A DNA stretch of 64,000 bases from Pseudooceanicola atlanticus (GCF_000768315.1 NZ_AQQX01000013.1:1-64000), one strand, 5' to 3'; counted from the first letter of the stretch, positions 49,915 to 59,310 are shown. Translations and numbers: made by a program. Notes: a model not told the origin generated them from the sequence alone.

Positions 49915-51323
49915 TCTGCACCTCCTGTCGCGCCACCCCAGATGGCGGCAGTCATGGCTGCTTCGGCGTGCCAGTAGTCGGCCTTTGCCTCGGCGTAGCT
50001 GAGTTCGGCTTCAAGGCCCTCGCGGGCGTCGGTGATCAGTTCGAAGGTCGAAGTGAGCATGCCGTTGTAGGACTTCAGCGCCTCCTCATCGATCGTGCGG
50101 CGCAGCGGCAGCACCTCGTCGCGCCAGTGCCGGGCGATATTGTATTTCCCGGTGACGGCGGCATGGGCCGACCGCGCCTCGGACCGGGCATTGACCGCCG
50201 CCTGCGCCAGTTCGTTCGCCGCGCGAATGTAGGCCAGTTCCCCCCGGCGGCTGGTCAGCTTTCCGGTGTCGTAAAGCGGGATCTCGAAGCTCGCTTCCAG
50301 CACGCGCGAGGTTTCCGTCTCCCGCCCCGTAGGCGTGTCAGACCGCTCGACCTCGGCCCCTGCGGTGATCTCGATATCCGAGAGCATCCGCGTCTGGCCT
50401 TCCAACCGGTATTCCTGGGCAATGGCCTCCAGCTCCAGCCGCCCGATGGCGAGGTCGGTGCGGTGCTCGAGCGCCAGCTTTTCGACATCCGACCGGCCCG
50501 GCCGACGACCGGGCAGTCCCGGCAGACGATCCGGAACATAGAAGTCGATATCCGCGCCCCAGAGCCCCATGAGCCGGGTCAGCTTCTCCTTCGCCAGTTG
50601 CGCTTCCAGCCGGGCATCGGCCCGTTCGGCGGCGAGATCGGCGGTGAACACATGCTCCCGCGCCTGATCGGCCCGGTTCATCGCCCCGGTGCGACCGAGT
50701 TCGGCGGCCAGTTCCGATGCCGCATCCGCCGTGCCCTGCGCCCGCCCGATCAGCGCGGCGGCCTCGAAGGCTGAAACCGCGTCGATCCAAGCCTGACGCG
50801 TCTCTGTCGCCAGCGCGATCGTCGCCCCAAGGGCGGCAAACTGCGCCTGCTGGAACTTTGTCTGCGCGATGGCACGGCGGGGTTTCACGGTTGCTGCGTC
50901 GAGGATCGCGCCCGTCACCACCGCTTCCAGCGAGCGGGCCAGCCCGACCTCGCCGATACCCGAGATCGTCACGCCGAAGGACGGAACCGGACCCATGGCC
51001 ACTTCCCACAGGTCCGCTGCCGAGAGCCCCAGATCGGCATAGGCCGCTTGAAGGCCACGATTATTCATCAGCGCCACCTGCACAGCCGTGTCGGGGCCGA
51101 TGGATTTGCGGTGGACCAGAGCGCGGGTCCGCGCCCCGTTCGCGGCCACCTCGGCGGCCGACTGCGCCCAGACGCCCGACGCGCCGGTGGCCTGTTTCGT
51201 CCCGCTCGACACCAGCGAAAAGCCCGCGCCAGGGGCCGAGGCCTGACCGACCAGCCCTGCATCCGCACAGGCCGCCAGGGAGAGAGGAAGAAGCGCGACA
51301 CCCATCTTGAAGGTCCTCCTCAT
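49911..51323 (-). CDS. TolC-family outer-membrane efflux protein (lipoprotein)
   Basis: 470 residues. Lipoprotein signal with lipobox LSLAAC. Two OEP-type repeats of coiled-coil helices follow (LMNNRGLQAAYADLGLSAAD, TLATETRQAWIDAV-type, EHRTDLAIGRLELEAIAQEY, EIPLYDTGKLTSRRGELAYI). It should form an outer-membrane channel. No RND or MFP partner is adjacent, so it may work with a pump encoded elsewhere. The start at 51323 follows GGGAGGG and overlaps the upstream lipoprotein gene by four bases. Confidence 0.85.
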   Translation of the reverse strand: MRRTFKMGVALLPLSLAACADAGLVGQASAPGAGFSLVSSGTKQATGASGVWAQSAAEVAANGARTRALVHRKSIGPDTAVQVALMNNRGLQAAYADLGLSAADLWEVAMGPVPSFGVTISGIGEVGLARSLEAVVTGAILDAATVKPRRAIAQTKFQQAQFAALGATIALATETRQAWIDAVSAFEAAALIGRAQGTADAASELAAELGRTGAMNRADQAREHVFTADLAAERADARLEAQLAKEKLTRLMGLWGADIDFYVPDRLPGLPGRRPGRSDVEKLALEHRTDLAIGRLELEAIAQEYRLEGQTRMLSDIEITAGAEVERSDTPTGRETETSRVLEASFEIPLYDTGKLTSRRGELAYIRAANELAQAAVNARSEARSAHAAVTGKYNIARHWRDEVLPLRRTIDEEALKSYNGMLTSTFELITDAREGLEAELSYAEAKADYWHAEAAMTAAIWGGATGGAE

Positions 51324-51538
51324 GACGACCCTCCCGGCGCCTGCGCGTCGTTCAATTGGCGCCAGTCGCCGGGCGCCTGAATTGGGCGTGAAGTATGGGA
51401 AACGGATGGCCCGGACCGGGCTGTGCGCGCGGTTGACGGATCGGCGGCCCGGGTGAGCGGGGCGGTCAAGGGGGGCTCGAACGGCTGTGAACAGCCCGCG
51501 AGCGCCAGCGGCACGGCGGCCGCCAAGAAAATCTTCAT
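51320..51538 (-). CDS. Small lipoprotein
   Basis: 72 residues. Lipoprotein signal MKIFLAAAVPLALAGC with the lipobox cysteine at 16; the rest is low-complexity, rich in Pro, Thr, Ser and Arg. GGAGACC precedes the ATG. Overlaps the TolC-family gene (ATGA). No function is recognised; its fixed place in the copper operon suggests an envelope role. Confidence 0.65.
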   Translation of the reverse strand: MKIFLAAAVPLALAGCSQPFEPPLTAPLTRAADPSTARTARSGPSVSHTSRPIQAPGDWRQLNDAQAPGGSS

Positions 51539-51598
51539 GATTGGTCTCCGGAAGGGATCGGCAGAACAGGCGCCGGATGGCACCCTACGACAGCTCGA

Positions 51599-52006
51599 TC
51601 ACGCTTTCGGAGGTCGTCGCAGCCCACTTGGCCGCGCCAGGTCGGTCAAGTCCTCGGATGACCCATTGTTCAAAGTGCCGGACGCAGCCAGCGCGATGCC
51701 GATCGAGACCGGCACGCCTGGCATTTCGAAAACGCAGGCGTGGTCGCAGCAGGCCGCAGCGACTTGCGCCTCTGCCTCTCCTCCCGACTGGGTCATCTTA
51801 TGGTCCGAATGATGATGCATCAGGCTCATGTGATCCGCCCCATGATCCTGCGCCACATCTGAATGGTGATTTGTTCTGTGCTGTCCGGAAACCTGCAGAC
51901 GTTGCGGGCAGGACATCGCATCGGACATGGCTATGGCCGTGACCGGGGCAGTCACGATCATAAGCCCGGTAATCACCAGAAAGAATGCGAACAAGTATCT
52001 CATCAT
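51599..52006 (-). CDS. Secreted His-rich protein of the copper operon
   Basis: 135 residues from ATG 52006. A hydrophobic signal (about 3-28, ending TAIAMSD) is followed by a histidine-rich stretch (HRTNHHSD, DHGADHMSLMHHHSDHKM) and Cys residues (ACCDHACVF). No family is recognised beyond small periplasmic metal-binding proteins. First gene of the minus-strand operon that runs to the SHOCT gene. No CueR-type box is seen before it, so its promoter is unclear. Start uncertain between 52006 and upstream in-frame codons. Confidence 0.65.
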   Translation of the reverse strand: MMRYLFAFFLVITGLMIVTAPVTAIAMSDAMSCPQRLQVSGQHRTNHHSDVAQDHGADHMSLMHHHSDHKMTQSGGEAEAQVAAACCDHACVFEMPGVPVSIGIALAASGTLNNGSSEDLTDLARPSGLRRPPKA

Positions 52007-52157
52007 CGTGAATGCATGATTGTGCGAAGCAGATGATCTGGCAAGTGACAAACGCGTCAGTCCCGCCCATGCCCGTGCGCGACACCCGCCGCTGGCTTTT
52101 AGCCGAGGTCAAAGTGCCCCAGAGCTGCAGCGACCATTCCGATCAAGTGGGGGCCCC

Positions 52158-52188
52158 ACGCCTGCCCCGTGATCCACGGATCAGGCGT
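52158..52188. terminator. Hairpin at the tetR 3' end
   Basis: ACGCCTG (52158-52164) pairs with CAGGCGT (52182-52188) and an inner CCGTG/CACGG stem, overlapping the tetR stop codon. It may terminate tetR transcription. No T tract. Confidence 0.45.
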
Positions 52189-52777
52189 CGGTAGCAGCGC
52201 GCCGACCGACGAGGGCAAGAACCATCTTTTCAAGAGCATCCACCGACGCGGCGGCGGTGATTTCGCCACGGCGGAGGTTCTGCCGCAGGGCGATCCCGTC
52301 GAAGGCCAGCATCAGCGAATGCGTCATCGCCTCACGTTCGGCCGCCGCCAGATCGGGCAGGGCGCGGCCGATCATGTGGTGGATGCGCGACATGGTCCAG
52401 ATCAGCAGTTCCGGATTGTAGTCGTCGCCGGGTTTGGCGGTGGCCAGGGCCTGCACGAGCGTGAGGGTCTGACCGGACCGGTCCGCCGCGATCCCGTGCA
52501 GCAGGCCATGGATCAGCGCGTGAAGGCTGTCTTCCGGAGTTTTCTGGGCGGATACGGTGGCCTCGAGTTCCGCGATCCTGGTCCGCAGCCACGGGTCGAA
52601 GACCGCAAATGCGATCTCGAATTTCGAATCGAAATAGACATAGACGTTGGATTGCGAGGTGCCTGCCGCCCGCGCGATGCTGCTGATCGTCGTCGCGATA
52701 TAGCCCTTCTCCATGAAGAGCCGTTCGGCGGCTCCCATGATAGCGACCCGGACTTGCTCACTTTTTTGGCGTGCCAT
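52181..52777 (-). CDS. TetR-family transcriptional regulator
   Basis: 198 residues. N-terminal helix-turn-helix (ERLFMEKGYIATTISSIARA, then SQSNVYVYFDSKFEI), C-terminal ligand domain typical of TetR. GGGAGGA precedes the ATG. Divergent from the Mo-hydroxylase operon that starts at 52975; the palindrome at 52805-52817 lies between. It probably represses this operon until the substrate or a product binds. Confidence 0.9.
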   Translation of the reverse strand: MARQKSEQVRVAIMGAAERLFMEKGYIATTISSIARAAGTSQSNVYVYFDSKFEIAFAVFDPWLRTRIAELEATVSAQKTPEDSLHALIHGLLHGIAADRSGQTLTLVQALATAKPGDDYNPELLIWTMSRIHHMIGRALPDLAAAEREAMTHSLMLAFDGIALRQNLRRGEITAAASVDALEKMVLALVGRRAATDA

Positions 52778-52804
52778 CGACGATCCTCCCGAAAGGTTTT
52801 TTAC

Positions 52805-52817
52805 CGAATGACATTCG
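52805..52817. promoter_or_regulatory. TetR operator candidate
   Basis: CGAATG-A-CATTCG is a perfect 13-bp palindrome. A second related site, AACGTCATTCGTT (52855-52867), sharing the CATTCG half-site, lies 40 bases downstream. Both are in the divergent region between tetR and the CoxG-like gene. Confidence 0.7.
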
Positions 52818-52974
52818 CTATTGACAGAAGCAAGCCCTTTGTCCCTGATTAAAGAACGTCATTCGTTAATACGCCGTTAGAGCGCGCCACCAACCGGGAG
52901 ATGACCGTGCCAGGACCAAGACTTTCGAACCGCCTTTGCCGGCCCGCCATGCGTCACGTCGCAGGAGGTAAGGC

Positions 52975-53427
52975 ATGAAAATCGAAGGAGATTTCGAGGT
53001 CGAAGCGCCGCGTGGCGAGGTCTGGGAAAAAATTCGCGACCCGCAGGTCATGGGCGCCAGCATCCCGGGCTGCGACACGGTGGAGCAGGTCGACGAGACC
53101 TCTTACCGGGCGCAGGTGGCGGTGAAGGTCGGACCTATCAAGGCCCGCTTCAACCTGCTGGTCGAGGTTCTCGAGGAACAGCCCGAACACACGATTCTGT
53201 CCCGCACCTCGGGCGAGGAGGGGACGCGGGCCAGCGTCGTGAACTCCGACAATGTCGTGCGACTGTCCGATACCGATAGTGGCGGCACCCGCGTGGATTA
53301 CGTGGCCAACGTGTCGGTCACGGGGCGGCTGGGCAAGTTCGGCCTGGGGATCTTCCGCAAGAAGGCCGACCAGCTGGCCGGGCAATTCGTCGTCAATTTC
53401 CGCGAAAAGCTGGGGGTGACGGCATGA
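52975..53427 (+). CDS. CoxG-like (SRPBCC fold) protein
   Basis: 150 residues beginning MKIEGDFEVEAPRGEVWEKI, the start typical of carbon-monoxide-dehydrogenase subunit G proteins of the START/SRPBCC superfamily. A matching IPGCDTVEQVDETSYRAQV segment follows. CoxG proteins assist maturation or membrane recruitment of Mo hydroxylases. GCAGGAGG precedes the ATG. Overlaps the FAD-subunit gene by four bases. Confidence 0.85.
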   Translation: MKIEGDFEVEAPRGEVWEKIRDPQVMGASIPGCDTVEQVDETSYRAQVAVKVGPIKARFNLLVEVLEEQPEHTILSRTSGEEGTRASVVNSDNVVRLSDTDSGGTRVDYVANVSVTGRLGKFGLGIFRKKADQLAGQFVVNFREKLGVTA

Positions 53428-54269
53428 CCGAGGTGCTGAGCCCCGAAACCGTCGAAGACGCCGTCGCCCTGCTGGCCGAGCATGAAGAGGCGATGCCGCT
53501 TTCGGGCGGTGCGACGCTGATCGCGATGCGCAACGCGTCGCTGGTCGAACCCACCCATCTGGTCAGCCTGGACCGCATTGCGGCGCTGCGCGGGATCACA
53601 CGAACCGAAGAGGGGGGCTTTCGCATCGGAGCCATGACGCGGCATTGCGAAACGGCCGCCTGCGCCGATCTGACCGGCAGCTTCTACGTGTTGCGCCGTG
53701 CGGCGGGCATGATCGCCAACCGCGTGGTACGCAACATGGGCACCATGGGGGGATCGGTCGCCAATGCCGATCCCGCCGCCGATTACCTGCCGGCGCTGGC
53801 GTGCTGCGACGCAGTGCTGGACATCGCCGGACCGGAAGGGCGGCGCCAACTGTCGATCCTCGATTACGTCGAGGATTGGTACGAAACCGCGCTCGAAGAG
53901 GGCGAGATCATCACCGCGATCACATTGCCGGCCCCGGTCGAGGCGTCGTCGACCTACCGCAAGATCGCGCGTGTGTCGGGCGATTATGCCACCGCCTCCT
54001 GTGCGATGTCGCTGGATGCGGACGGGCAGGGGCTGCGGGTGGCGATCGGAGCCTGCGGGCCCGGCCCCCTGCGGGACCGTGACGGCGAAGCGGCGCTGCG
54101 CGGCAAGCTTGATGACCCGGCGGCCGTTGCCGAATTCGCGGGCCGCCTGGTGGCCCTGGCGGACCCGGTCGACGACGTGAGGGGCAGCGCCGAATACCGC
54201 CTGCGCCTGATCCCGCGGCTCGTCACTTCGGTCCTGTCCGAACTCACCCAGCAGAAGGAGATGGCATGA
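53424..54269 (+). CDS. Mo-hydroxylase FAD-binding (medium) subunit
   Basis: 281 residues of the CoxM/XDH medium-subunit type: FAD motifs AMPLSGGATLIAMRN (about 30-44) and GTMGGSVANADPAADYLPAL. It transfers electrons from the iron-sulfur subunit to its acceptor. Overlaps both neighbours by four bases, forming a strict operon. Confidence 0.9.
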   Translation: MTEVLSPETVEDAVALLAEHEEAMPLSGGATLIAMRNASLVEPTHLVSLDRIAALRGITRTEEGGFRIGAMTRHCETAACADLTGSFYVLRRAAGMIANRVVRNMGTMGGSVANADPAADYLPALACCDAVLDIAGPEGRRQLSILDYVEDWYETALEEGEIITAITLPAPVEASSTYRKIARVSGDYATASCAMSLDADGQGLRVAIGACGPGPLRDRDGEAALRGKLDDPAAVAEFAGRLVALADPVDDVRGSAEYRLRLIPRLVTSVLSELTQQKEMA

Positions 54270-54745
54270 TGGCGAAGAAGGTGCTGCACAGCCTCACCCT
54301 GAACGGCGAACAGGTCGACGTGGCCACGCCCTCGGGTGCGACGCTTCTGGAAACCCTGCGCGAGGACCTGCGCGTGCTCAGCTCGAAACGGGGATGCAAC
54401 CAGGGGGTCTGCGGGGCCTGCACGTTGCTTGTCGACGGCAAGCCGGTCCGTGCCTGCCTGACCCTGACCGCGCGTTGCGAAGGTCACGAAATCCAGACGG
54501 TCGACGGCATGGGCGAAGATCACGTGATGGCCACGCTGCAACGCCACATGGTCGAAAGCGGGGGCGTTCAATGCGGCTTCTGCACCGGGGGTGTCCTGAT
54601 ATCGGCACGTGAACTGCTGGCCGAAGACCCGATGCCTAGCCGCGAGGCCGTCAAGACGGCGCTGTCGGGCAATGTCTGCCGCTGCACCGGCTATCGCACC
54701 ATCGTAGACGCCGTCGTTGGCGCGGCCGAGGAGTTGGCGCAATGA
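54266..54745 (+). CDS. Mo-hydroxylase [2Fe-2S] (small) subunit
   Basis: 159 residues. First cluster cysteines in CNQGVCGACTLLVDG with a later Cys in VRAC, second in CGFCTGG and CRCTGY, the standard two-cluster CoxS/XDH small-subunit pattern. No Tat signal is visible, so the enzyme is cytoplasmic. Start coupled to the FAD-subunit stop (two ATGs at 54266 and 54269). Confidence 0.93.
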   Translation: MMAKKVLHSLTLNGEQVDVATPSGATLLETLREDLRVLSSKRGCNQGVCGACTLLVDGKPVRACLTLTARCEGHEIQTVDGMGEDHVMATLQRHMVESGGVQCGFCTGGVLISARELLAEDPMPSREAVKTALSGNVCRCTGYRTIVDAVVGAAEELAQ

Positions 54746-57063
54746 GCCTCGATCAAGCAGACCCGATCTTCGTCGGCGGCACCGTCGGCAAATCCGTGGC
54801 CAAACCCGACAACCTGGAAAAGGTCCAGGGGCGCGCGGAATATATCGCGGATCTCTACCGTCCCGGCATGCTGCATGGCGCGATCCTGGCCAGCCCGCAC
54901 GCTCATGCCCGGATCAACGGCTATGACCTGACCGATGCGCTCGACGCGCCCGGCGTCGTGGCGATCATCACCGGTGACGACGTGGGCGATGGCCGCATGG
55001 GCGCCTTCATCAAGGACGAACACGCGATCGCCAAGGGCAAGGTCCTGTATGTCGGCGAACCCGTCGCCGCTGTCGCCGCCCGCACCGAGGAAGAGGCCCG
55101 CCAGGCCTGCCGACTGATCCGCGTGGAATACGAAGAGCTTCCCGCCGTGCTGTCGCCCGAGGCCGGGCTGGAGCCGGACGCGCCGATCCTCCACGAGAAG
55201 CTGTCCGAGTATATCAAGGTCTTCGACGCCGGATCCGAAGGCAACCTATGCAGCCGCACCGAGCTGAGCGAAGGTGATGTCGACGCCGCCTGGGCCGACT
55301 GCGATGTCATCGTCGAGGATGAATTCACCACGCAACCGCAAGCGCATGTGTCGATGGAGCCCTGCGGTGCGCTGGCCGAGGTGGACGCCACCGGTCGGGT
55401 CACCTTGTGGTCCGCCAACCAGTCGGTGTTCCGCGTGCAGGCAAATGTCTGCGAAAGCCTCGGCCTGCCGATGTCCAAGCTGCGCAGTCTGACCCCCCGC
55501 GTCGGCGCAGGGTTCGGCAACAAGATGGAACCGCATATCCAGCCGATCACCGTCGCGCTGGCGATGAAGGCCAAGCGGCCGGTCAAGCTGATCCTGTCGC
55601 GCGAGGAAGATTTCGAGATGGTGCGCGCACGCCATCCCTACCGCGTCCGAATGAAGACCGGCGCAAAGGCCGATGGCACGCTGGTGGCCCGCGATTGCGA
55701 AGTGCTGGTGGATTGCGGCGCCTTTGCCGACGACAGCCCCGGCGTGCTGGGCTACAGCCTGCTGATGTGCGGCGGCCCCTACCGTATTCCCAACCTCCGG
55801 GCCTCGGGGCGGCTGGTCTATACCAACAAGCTGCGGTTCGGTGCCTTCCGGGGCTTCGGCAACCCGCAGGTCCTGTTCGCCGGCGAACAGCAGATCGACC
55901 AGATCGGCGACAAGCTGGGCCTCGACCCGTTCGAGATCCGGCGCAGGAACATGCTGCAGGAAGGCGACCAGTGGTTCGTCGGCCCGCGCATCGGCTCCAA
56001 CGGTCTGGCCCGCTGCATGGACGCCGTGGAAGAGGCCGCCAAAGGGCCGCGCGCCGATGGCTCGCCGCGCAATTTCGGCCTGTCGGTGACCGCGCATATC
56101 TCGGGCCTGCTGGGCACCGGAGCCATCGTGCGGATGCTTGAGGACGGGACGATCTCGCTCAATACCGGGGCGACGGATATCGGGCAGGGGTCTGACACCG
56201 TGCTGGCGCAGATCTGCGCCGAAGAACTCAAGCTGCCCTTTGATCAGGTCGTCGTGGCCAGCCCCGATACCGATGGGTCGCCCTATAACTGGGGCACCAC
56301 CGCATCCCGCGTCACCTACACCACCGGCCGCGCCGTCAAGGCGGCCGCGGGCAAGGTTGTCGAACAGGCGATGGACCATGCGGCCGAGATGCTGGATTGC
56401 GATGTCGAGGACCTCGAACTGCGCGAAGGCGGTCGGATCGGACAACGCGGGTCAAACACGGACGTGACCTTTGCCGAGATTTCGGGCCGCGCCCATTGGG
56501 CCGTCGGTGGCCCCCTGGTCGGCAGTGAGACGCTCGTCTTCGACGAACCGACCCACGATCCCAAGCGGGCGATTGCCCTGGGCCTGCCGTTCCCGCGGAT
56601 CGGCGTGTTCAGCTTTGCCGCGCTCGGCGTGGATATCGATATCGACGACACCAGCGGTCAGGTCACGGTGCACGAGGCCTGGTCGGCGGCCGATGTCGGC
56701 CGCGCGATCAACCCGCGCCTTGTCGACGTGCAGCTGCATGGCGGTTTCGTCCAGGGCCTGGGCTATGCGCTTTACGAGGAAATGGTCTGGGACGGCGCGC
56801 GCCTCGCGAACCCGTCACTGATGGATTACAAGGTGCCGACCGCGCGCGACGTTCCCGACGCAATCCACACCTTCATCATCGAAGACCCGGACCCGACCGG
56901 GCCGTTCGGCGCCAAGGGCGCCGGCGAAATCGGCCTGAACACCGTTCCGGGCGCGATTGCCAACGCCGTGGCCAAGGCCACAAGCGCCCGGCACACAGAC
57001 CTGCCCCTCACCGGGGAACGCGTGCTTGACGGCATGCTCGGCCCCGACCCCTCGCAGGACTGA
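54742..57063 (+). CDS. Mo-hydroxylase molybdopterin (large) subunit
   Basis: 773 residues of the xanthine-dehydrogenase family. The substrate-side motif reads FGAFRGFGNPQ and the catalytic glutamate lies in GAKGAGEIGLN near the C-terminus; GQGSDTVLAQICAEEL fits cofactor binding. It lacks the AYxCSFR loop of form I CO dehydrogenase, so CO oxidation is not supported. Family members hydroxylate heteroaromatic rings or aldehydes with water as oxygen source, or act as 4-hydroxybenzoyl-CoA reductase. Located between the other subunits and a Liv-type importer, it probably acts on an imported ring compound. Confidence 0.9.
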   Translation: MSLDQADPIFVGGTVGKSVAKPDNLEKVQGRAEYIADLYRPGMLHGAILASPHAHARINGYDLTDALDAPGVVAIITGDDVGDGRMGAFIKDEHAIAKGKVLYVGEPVAAVAARTEEEARQACRLIRVEYEELPAVLSPEAGLEPDAPILHEKLSEYIKVFDAGSEGNLCSRTELSEGDVDAAWADCDVIVEDEFTTQPQAHVSMEPCGALAEVDATGRVTLWSANQSVFRVQANVCESLGLPMSKLRSLTPRVGAGFGNKMEPHIQPITVALAMKAKRPVKLILSREEDFEMVRARHPYRVRMKTGAKADGTLVARDCEVLVDCGAFADDSPGVLGYSLLMCGGPYRIPNLRASGRLVYTNKLRFGAFRGFGNPQVLFAGEQQIDQIGDKLGLDPFEIRRRNMLQEGDQWFVGPRIGSNGLARCMDAVEEAAKGPRADGSPRNFGLSVTAHISGLLGTGAIVRMLEDGTISLNTGATDIGQGSDTVLAQICAEELKLPFDQVVVASPDTDGSPYNWGTTASRVTYTTGRAVKAAAGKVVEQAMDHAAEMLDCDVEDLELREGGRIGQRGSNTDVTFAEISGRAHWAVGGPLVGSETLVFDEPTHDPKRAIALGLPFPRIGVFSFAALGVDIDIDDTSGQVTVHEAWSAADVGRAINPRLVDVQLHGGFVQGLGYALYEEMVWDGARLANPSLMDYKVPTARDVPDAIHTFIIEDPDPTGPFGAKGAGEIGLNTVPGAIANAVAKATSARHTDLPLTGERVLDGMLGPDPSQD

Positions 57064-57120
57064 TCCCCAACCAAGAAGAGATCGCAAAGATCGATAAAGC
57101 CCCCAACAGGAGAGAAGAAG

Positions 57121-58308
57121 ATGAAAGGACCAACAAGGCTGGTGAACGCCGCGCTCGGCGCGGTCATGGCCACGATGACAGCGGGTGCCGCTTTTGCGCA
57201 GGACCCGATCACGATCGGGTATTCCATCGCGCGGACCGGCATCTATGCCGCCGCCGCGCCGTCGCAGGAAAACCCTTACAAGCTGTGGCAGAAGCAGGTG
57301 AACGCAGAAGGCGGACTTGAGCTGCCCGACGGCGAACGGCGCCCGGTGGAATTCGTCAGCTACGACGACCAGTCCAACCCAGCCAACACCGTGCGGATCT
57401 ACGAAAAGCTGATCACGCAGGACGACGTCGATCTGCTTGCCGCCCCCTGGGGCACGCCGATGCACCTCGCGCTTGCCCCGGTGCTGCAGCGCTACAAGAT
57501 GCCGATGGTGGGCAACACCGCGGCCTCCGTCCAGCTGCGCAACGTGGCACCCGGCTACATCTGGTTCCCCACCTCGGCCATCCCCGATGCCATGGGGGCC
57601 GAACTGGCCAAGATGATGCAGGCCGAAGGTGTCGAAACCGCCGCCCTGCTGGCCAACGAACTGCCCTATTCGCAGGAATTCCGCAGCTTCCTGATCCCCG
57701 CGCTCGAAGAGGTCGGGATCGAGGTGACGGTCGACGAAAGCTATCCGCCGGACGTCAAGGACATGACCTCGATGCTGGTCGAGGTGCGAGAGGCCGCGCC
57801 TGATGCCGTCGTCGCGATGACCTATCCCGCCGATTCCTTCCTGTTCGCCGGTCAGGCGCGGGAACTGGGGATCGAGGCGCCCTTCGTGATGTCGCTGATC
57901 GGGCCGACCATCGACGCCTACCGCAAGGCCAACGGGGCCGGGGCCAATGGCATCGTGTCGTCGGCGCACTGGTCGTCCGAGGCAGACGCCTGGCCCAAGG
58001 GGCAGGCCTTCTTCGACGCCTATGTCGCTGAATTCGGGGAAGAACCCGACGCGCTCGACTCCGCCCTCGCCTACATGTCGATGGAAATCCTTCAGCAGGC
58101 CGTCGCCGAAGCCGGGCTCGACCCCGAGGTGCTGCGTGGGGCCATCGCGGAGGGAACCTTCGACACGATCAACGGCGAGGTGCGCTTTGACGGCGTGCAG
58201 AACGTGGTGACGCCCACGGGCTTCGTCCAGATTCAGGACGGCAAGATCGAACTGGTCTGGCCCGAGGCGGTGAAGACCGCCGATTTCGCCCCCAAGCAGG
58301 GCTGGTGA
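57121..58308 (+). CDS. Liv-type ABC transporter periplasmic binding protein
   Basis: 395 residues. Signal peptide about 1-27 (ending AAFAQD); the mature protein has a type I binding fold of the branched-chain amino acid/amide family (ITIGYSIARTGIYAAAAPSQ, RIYEKLITQDDVDLLAAPWG). Many members bind aromatic acids instead of amino acids. It serves the permeases and ATPases encoded at 58423-61641. Followed by a strong stem-loop at 58316-58344. Confidence 0.9.
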   Translation: MKGPTRLVNAALGAVMATMTAGAAFAQDPITIGYSIARTGIYAAAAPSQENPYKLWQKQVNAEGGLELPDGERRPVEFVSYDDQSNPANTVRIYEKLITQDDVDLLAAPWGTPMHLALAPVLQRYKMPMVGNTAASVQLRNVAPGYIWFPTSAIPDAMGAELAKMMQAEGVETAALLANELPYSQEFRSFLIPALEEVGIEVTVDESYPPDVKDMTSMLVEVREAAPDAVVAMTYPADSFLFAGQARELGIEAPFVMSLIGPTIDAYRKANGAGANGIVSSAHWSSEADAWPKGQAFFDAYVAEFGEEPDALDSALAYMSMEILQQAVAEAGLDPEVLRGAIAEGTFDTINGEVRFDGVQNVVTPTGFVQIQDGKIELVWPEAVKTADFAPKQGW

Positions 58309-58315
58309 AACCCGC

Positions 58316-58344
58316 GGGACCCCGCCCTCAAGGGACGGGGTCCC
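58316..58344 (+). terminator. Stem-loop between the binding-protein and permease genes
   Basis: GGGACCCCG (58316-58324) and CGGGGTCCC (58336-58344) form a perfect 9-bp stem with an 11-base loop, without T tract. Likely an mRNA-stabilising or attenuating hairpin giving higher binding-protein expression. Confidence 0.5.
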
Positions 58345-58422
58345 CGACCGCCCAGTCAGACCCGCGCGGGCCCGGTCCCGCGCCATACCCCCCAAGGGTT
58401 CAGCCAGGGGAAAAGGACCGTC

Positions 58423-59310
58423 GTGGATACGTTACTGTCAGGACAAATGCTGTTCGCCGCGCTCGTTTCGGGATCGCTCTACGCGCTTGTCGCGCTCGGG
58501 CTGAACCTGGTCTACGGGACGCTTCGACTGCTCAATATCGCTCATGGCGATCTGGTGATGATCGGGGCCTACACGGCCTTCTGGATGATCTCCCTTTTCG
58601 CCGTCCCGCCCATCATTTCGCTGGTCGTCGCGGCCGCGCTCTGCGCTCTTCTGGGCTGGGCGGTCTATGTGGGCCTCTTCCGCCGCATGCTGGCCAAGCC
58701 CGAGCTGGCCAAGCGGGTCGAGGCGAATTCGCTGATCCTCTTCTACGGCATCTCGGTCATCTTGCAGAACCTCGCCGCGCTGGCCTTCACGTCGACCTCC
58801 AGGGGGTATCAGTACCTTGATACCGTCATCACCTGGCAGGGCGTCAGCATGACCGGCAATCGCCTGCTGACCCTCGGCATCGCCGCCGCGATCTGCTTCG
58901 GCACGATCCTGTTCCTTCGGTTCCACCTGTTCGGCTGGGGCCTGCGCGCGGTGATCCAGCGGCGCGAGGCGGCGCAGGTCGTCGGCGTGAATCTCAACCG
59001 GGTGCAGCTGCTGACAATCTGCGGTGGCTTCGCGGTGGCGGGCGTCGCCGGCGTACTGGTCAGCATGACCGAGCAGATCACGCCCTTCATGGGCTTTCCC
59101 TTCACCATCGTGGCCTTCGTCGTGATCATCATCGGCGGGCTCGGCAATATCGGGGCCGGTGTGCTGGCCGGCTTCTGCCTGGGTCTCGTCGAAACCTACG
59201 GCATTGCGCTGACCTCGCCCGGCTACCGGTCGATCCTGATCTACGGGCTCTTTGTCGGCGTCCTTCTGATACGGCCCGAGGGCATCTTCACCAAGGCGGT
59301 GCGGTCATGA
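58423..59310 (+). CDS. Liv-type ABC permease, LivH-like
   Basis: 295 residues, about eight membrane helices. Family segments: ALVALGLNLVYGTLRLLNIA, LRAVIQRREAAQVVGVN (coupling loop) and IIGGLGNIGAGVLAGF. GTG start after AGGGGAAAAGGACC. Overlaps the LivM-like gene by four bases. Confidence 0.9.
   Translation: MDTLLSGQMLFAALVSGSLYALVALGLNLVYGTLRLLNIAHGDLVMIGAYTAFWMISLFAVPPIISLVVAAALCALLGWAVYVGLFRRMLAKPELAKRVEANSLILFYGISVILQNLAALAFTSTSRGYQYLDTVITWQGVSMTGNRLLTLGIAAAICFGTILFLRFHLFGWGLRAVIQRREAAQVVGVNLNRVQLLTICGGFAVAGVAGVLVSMTEQITPFMGFPFTIVAFVVIIIGGLGNIGAGVLAGFCLGLVETYGIALTSPGYRSILIYGLFVGVLLIRPEGIFTKAVRS

Noticed and set aside
52975-57063. Annotation as aerobic CO dehydrogenase (CoxGMSL)
   Set aside because: The large subunit lacks the AYxCSFR active-site loop of form I enzymes and the operon context is that of an organic-substrate hydroxylase.
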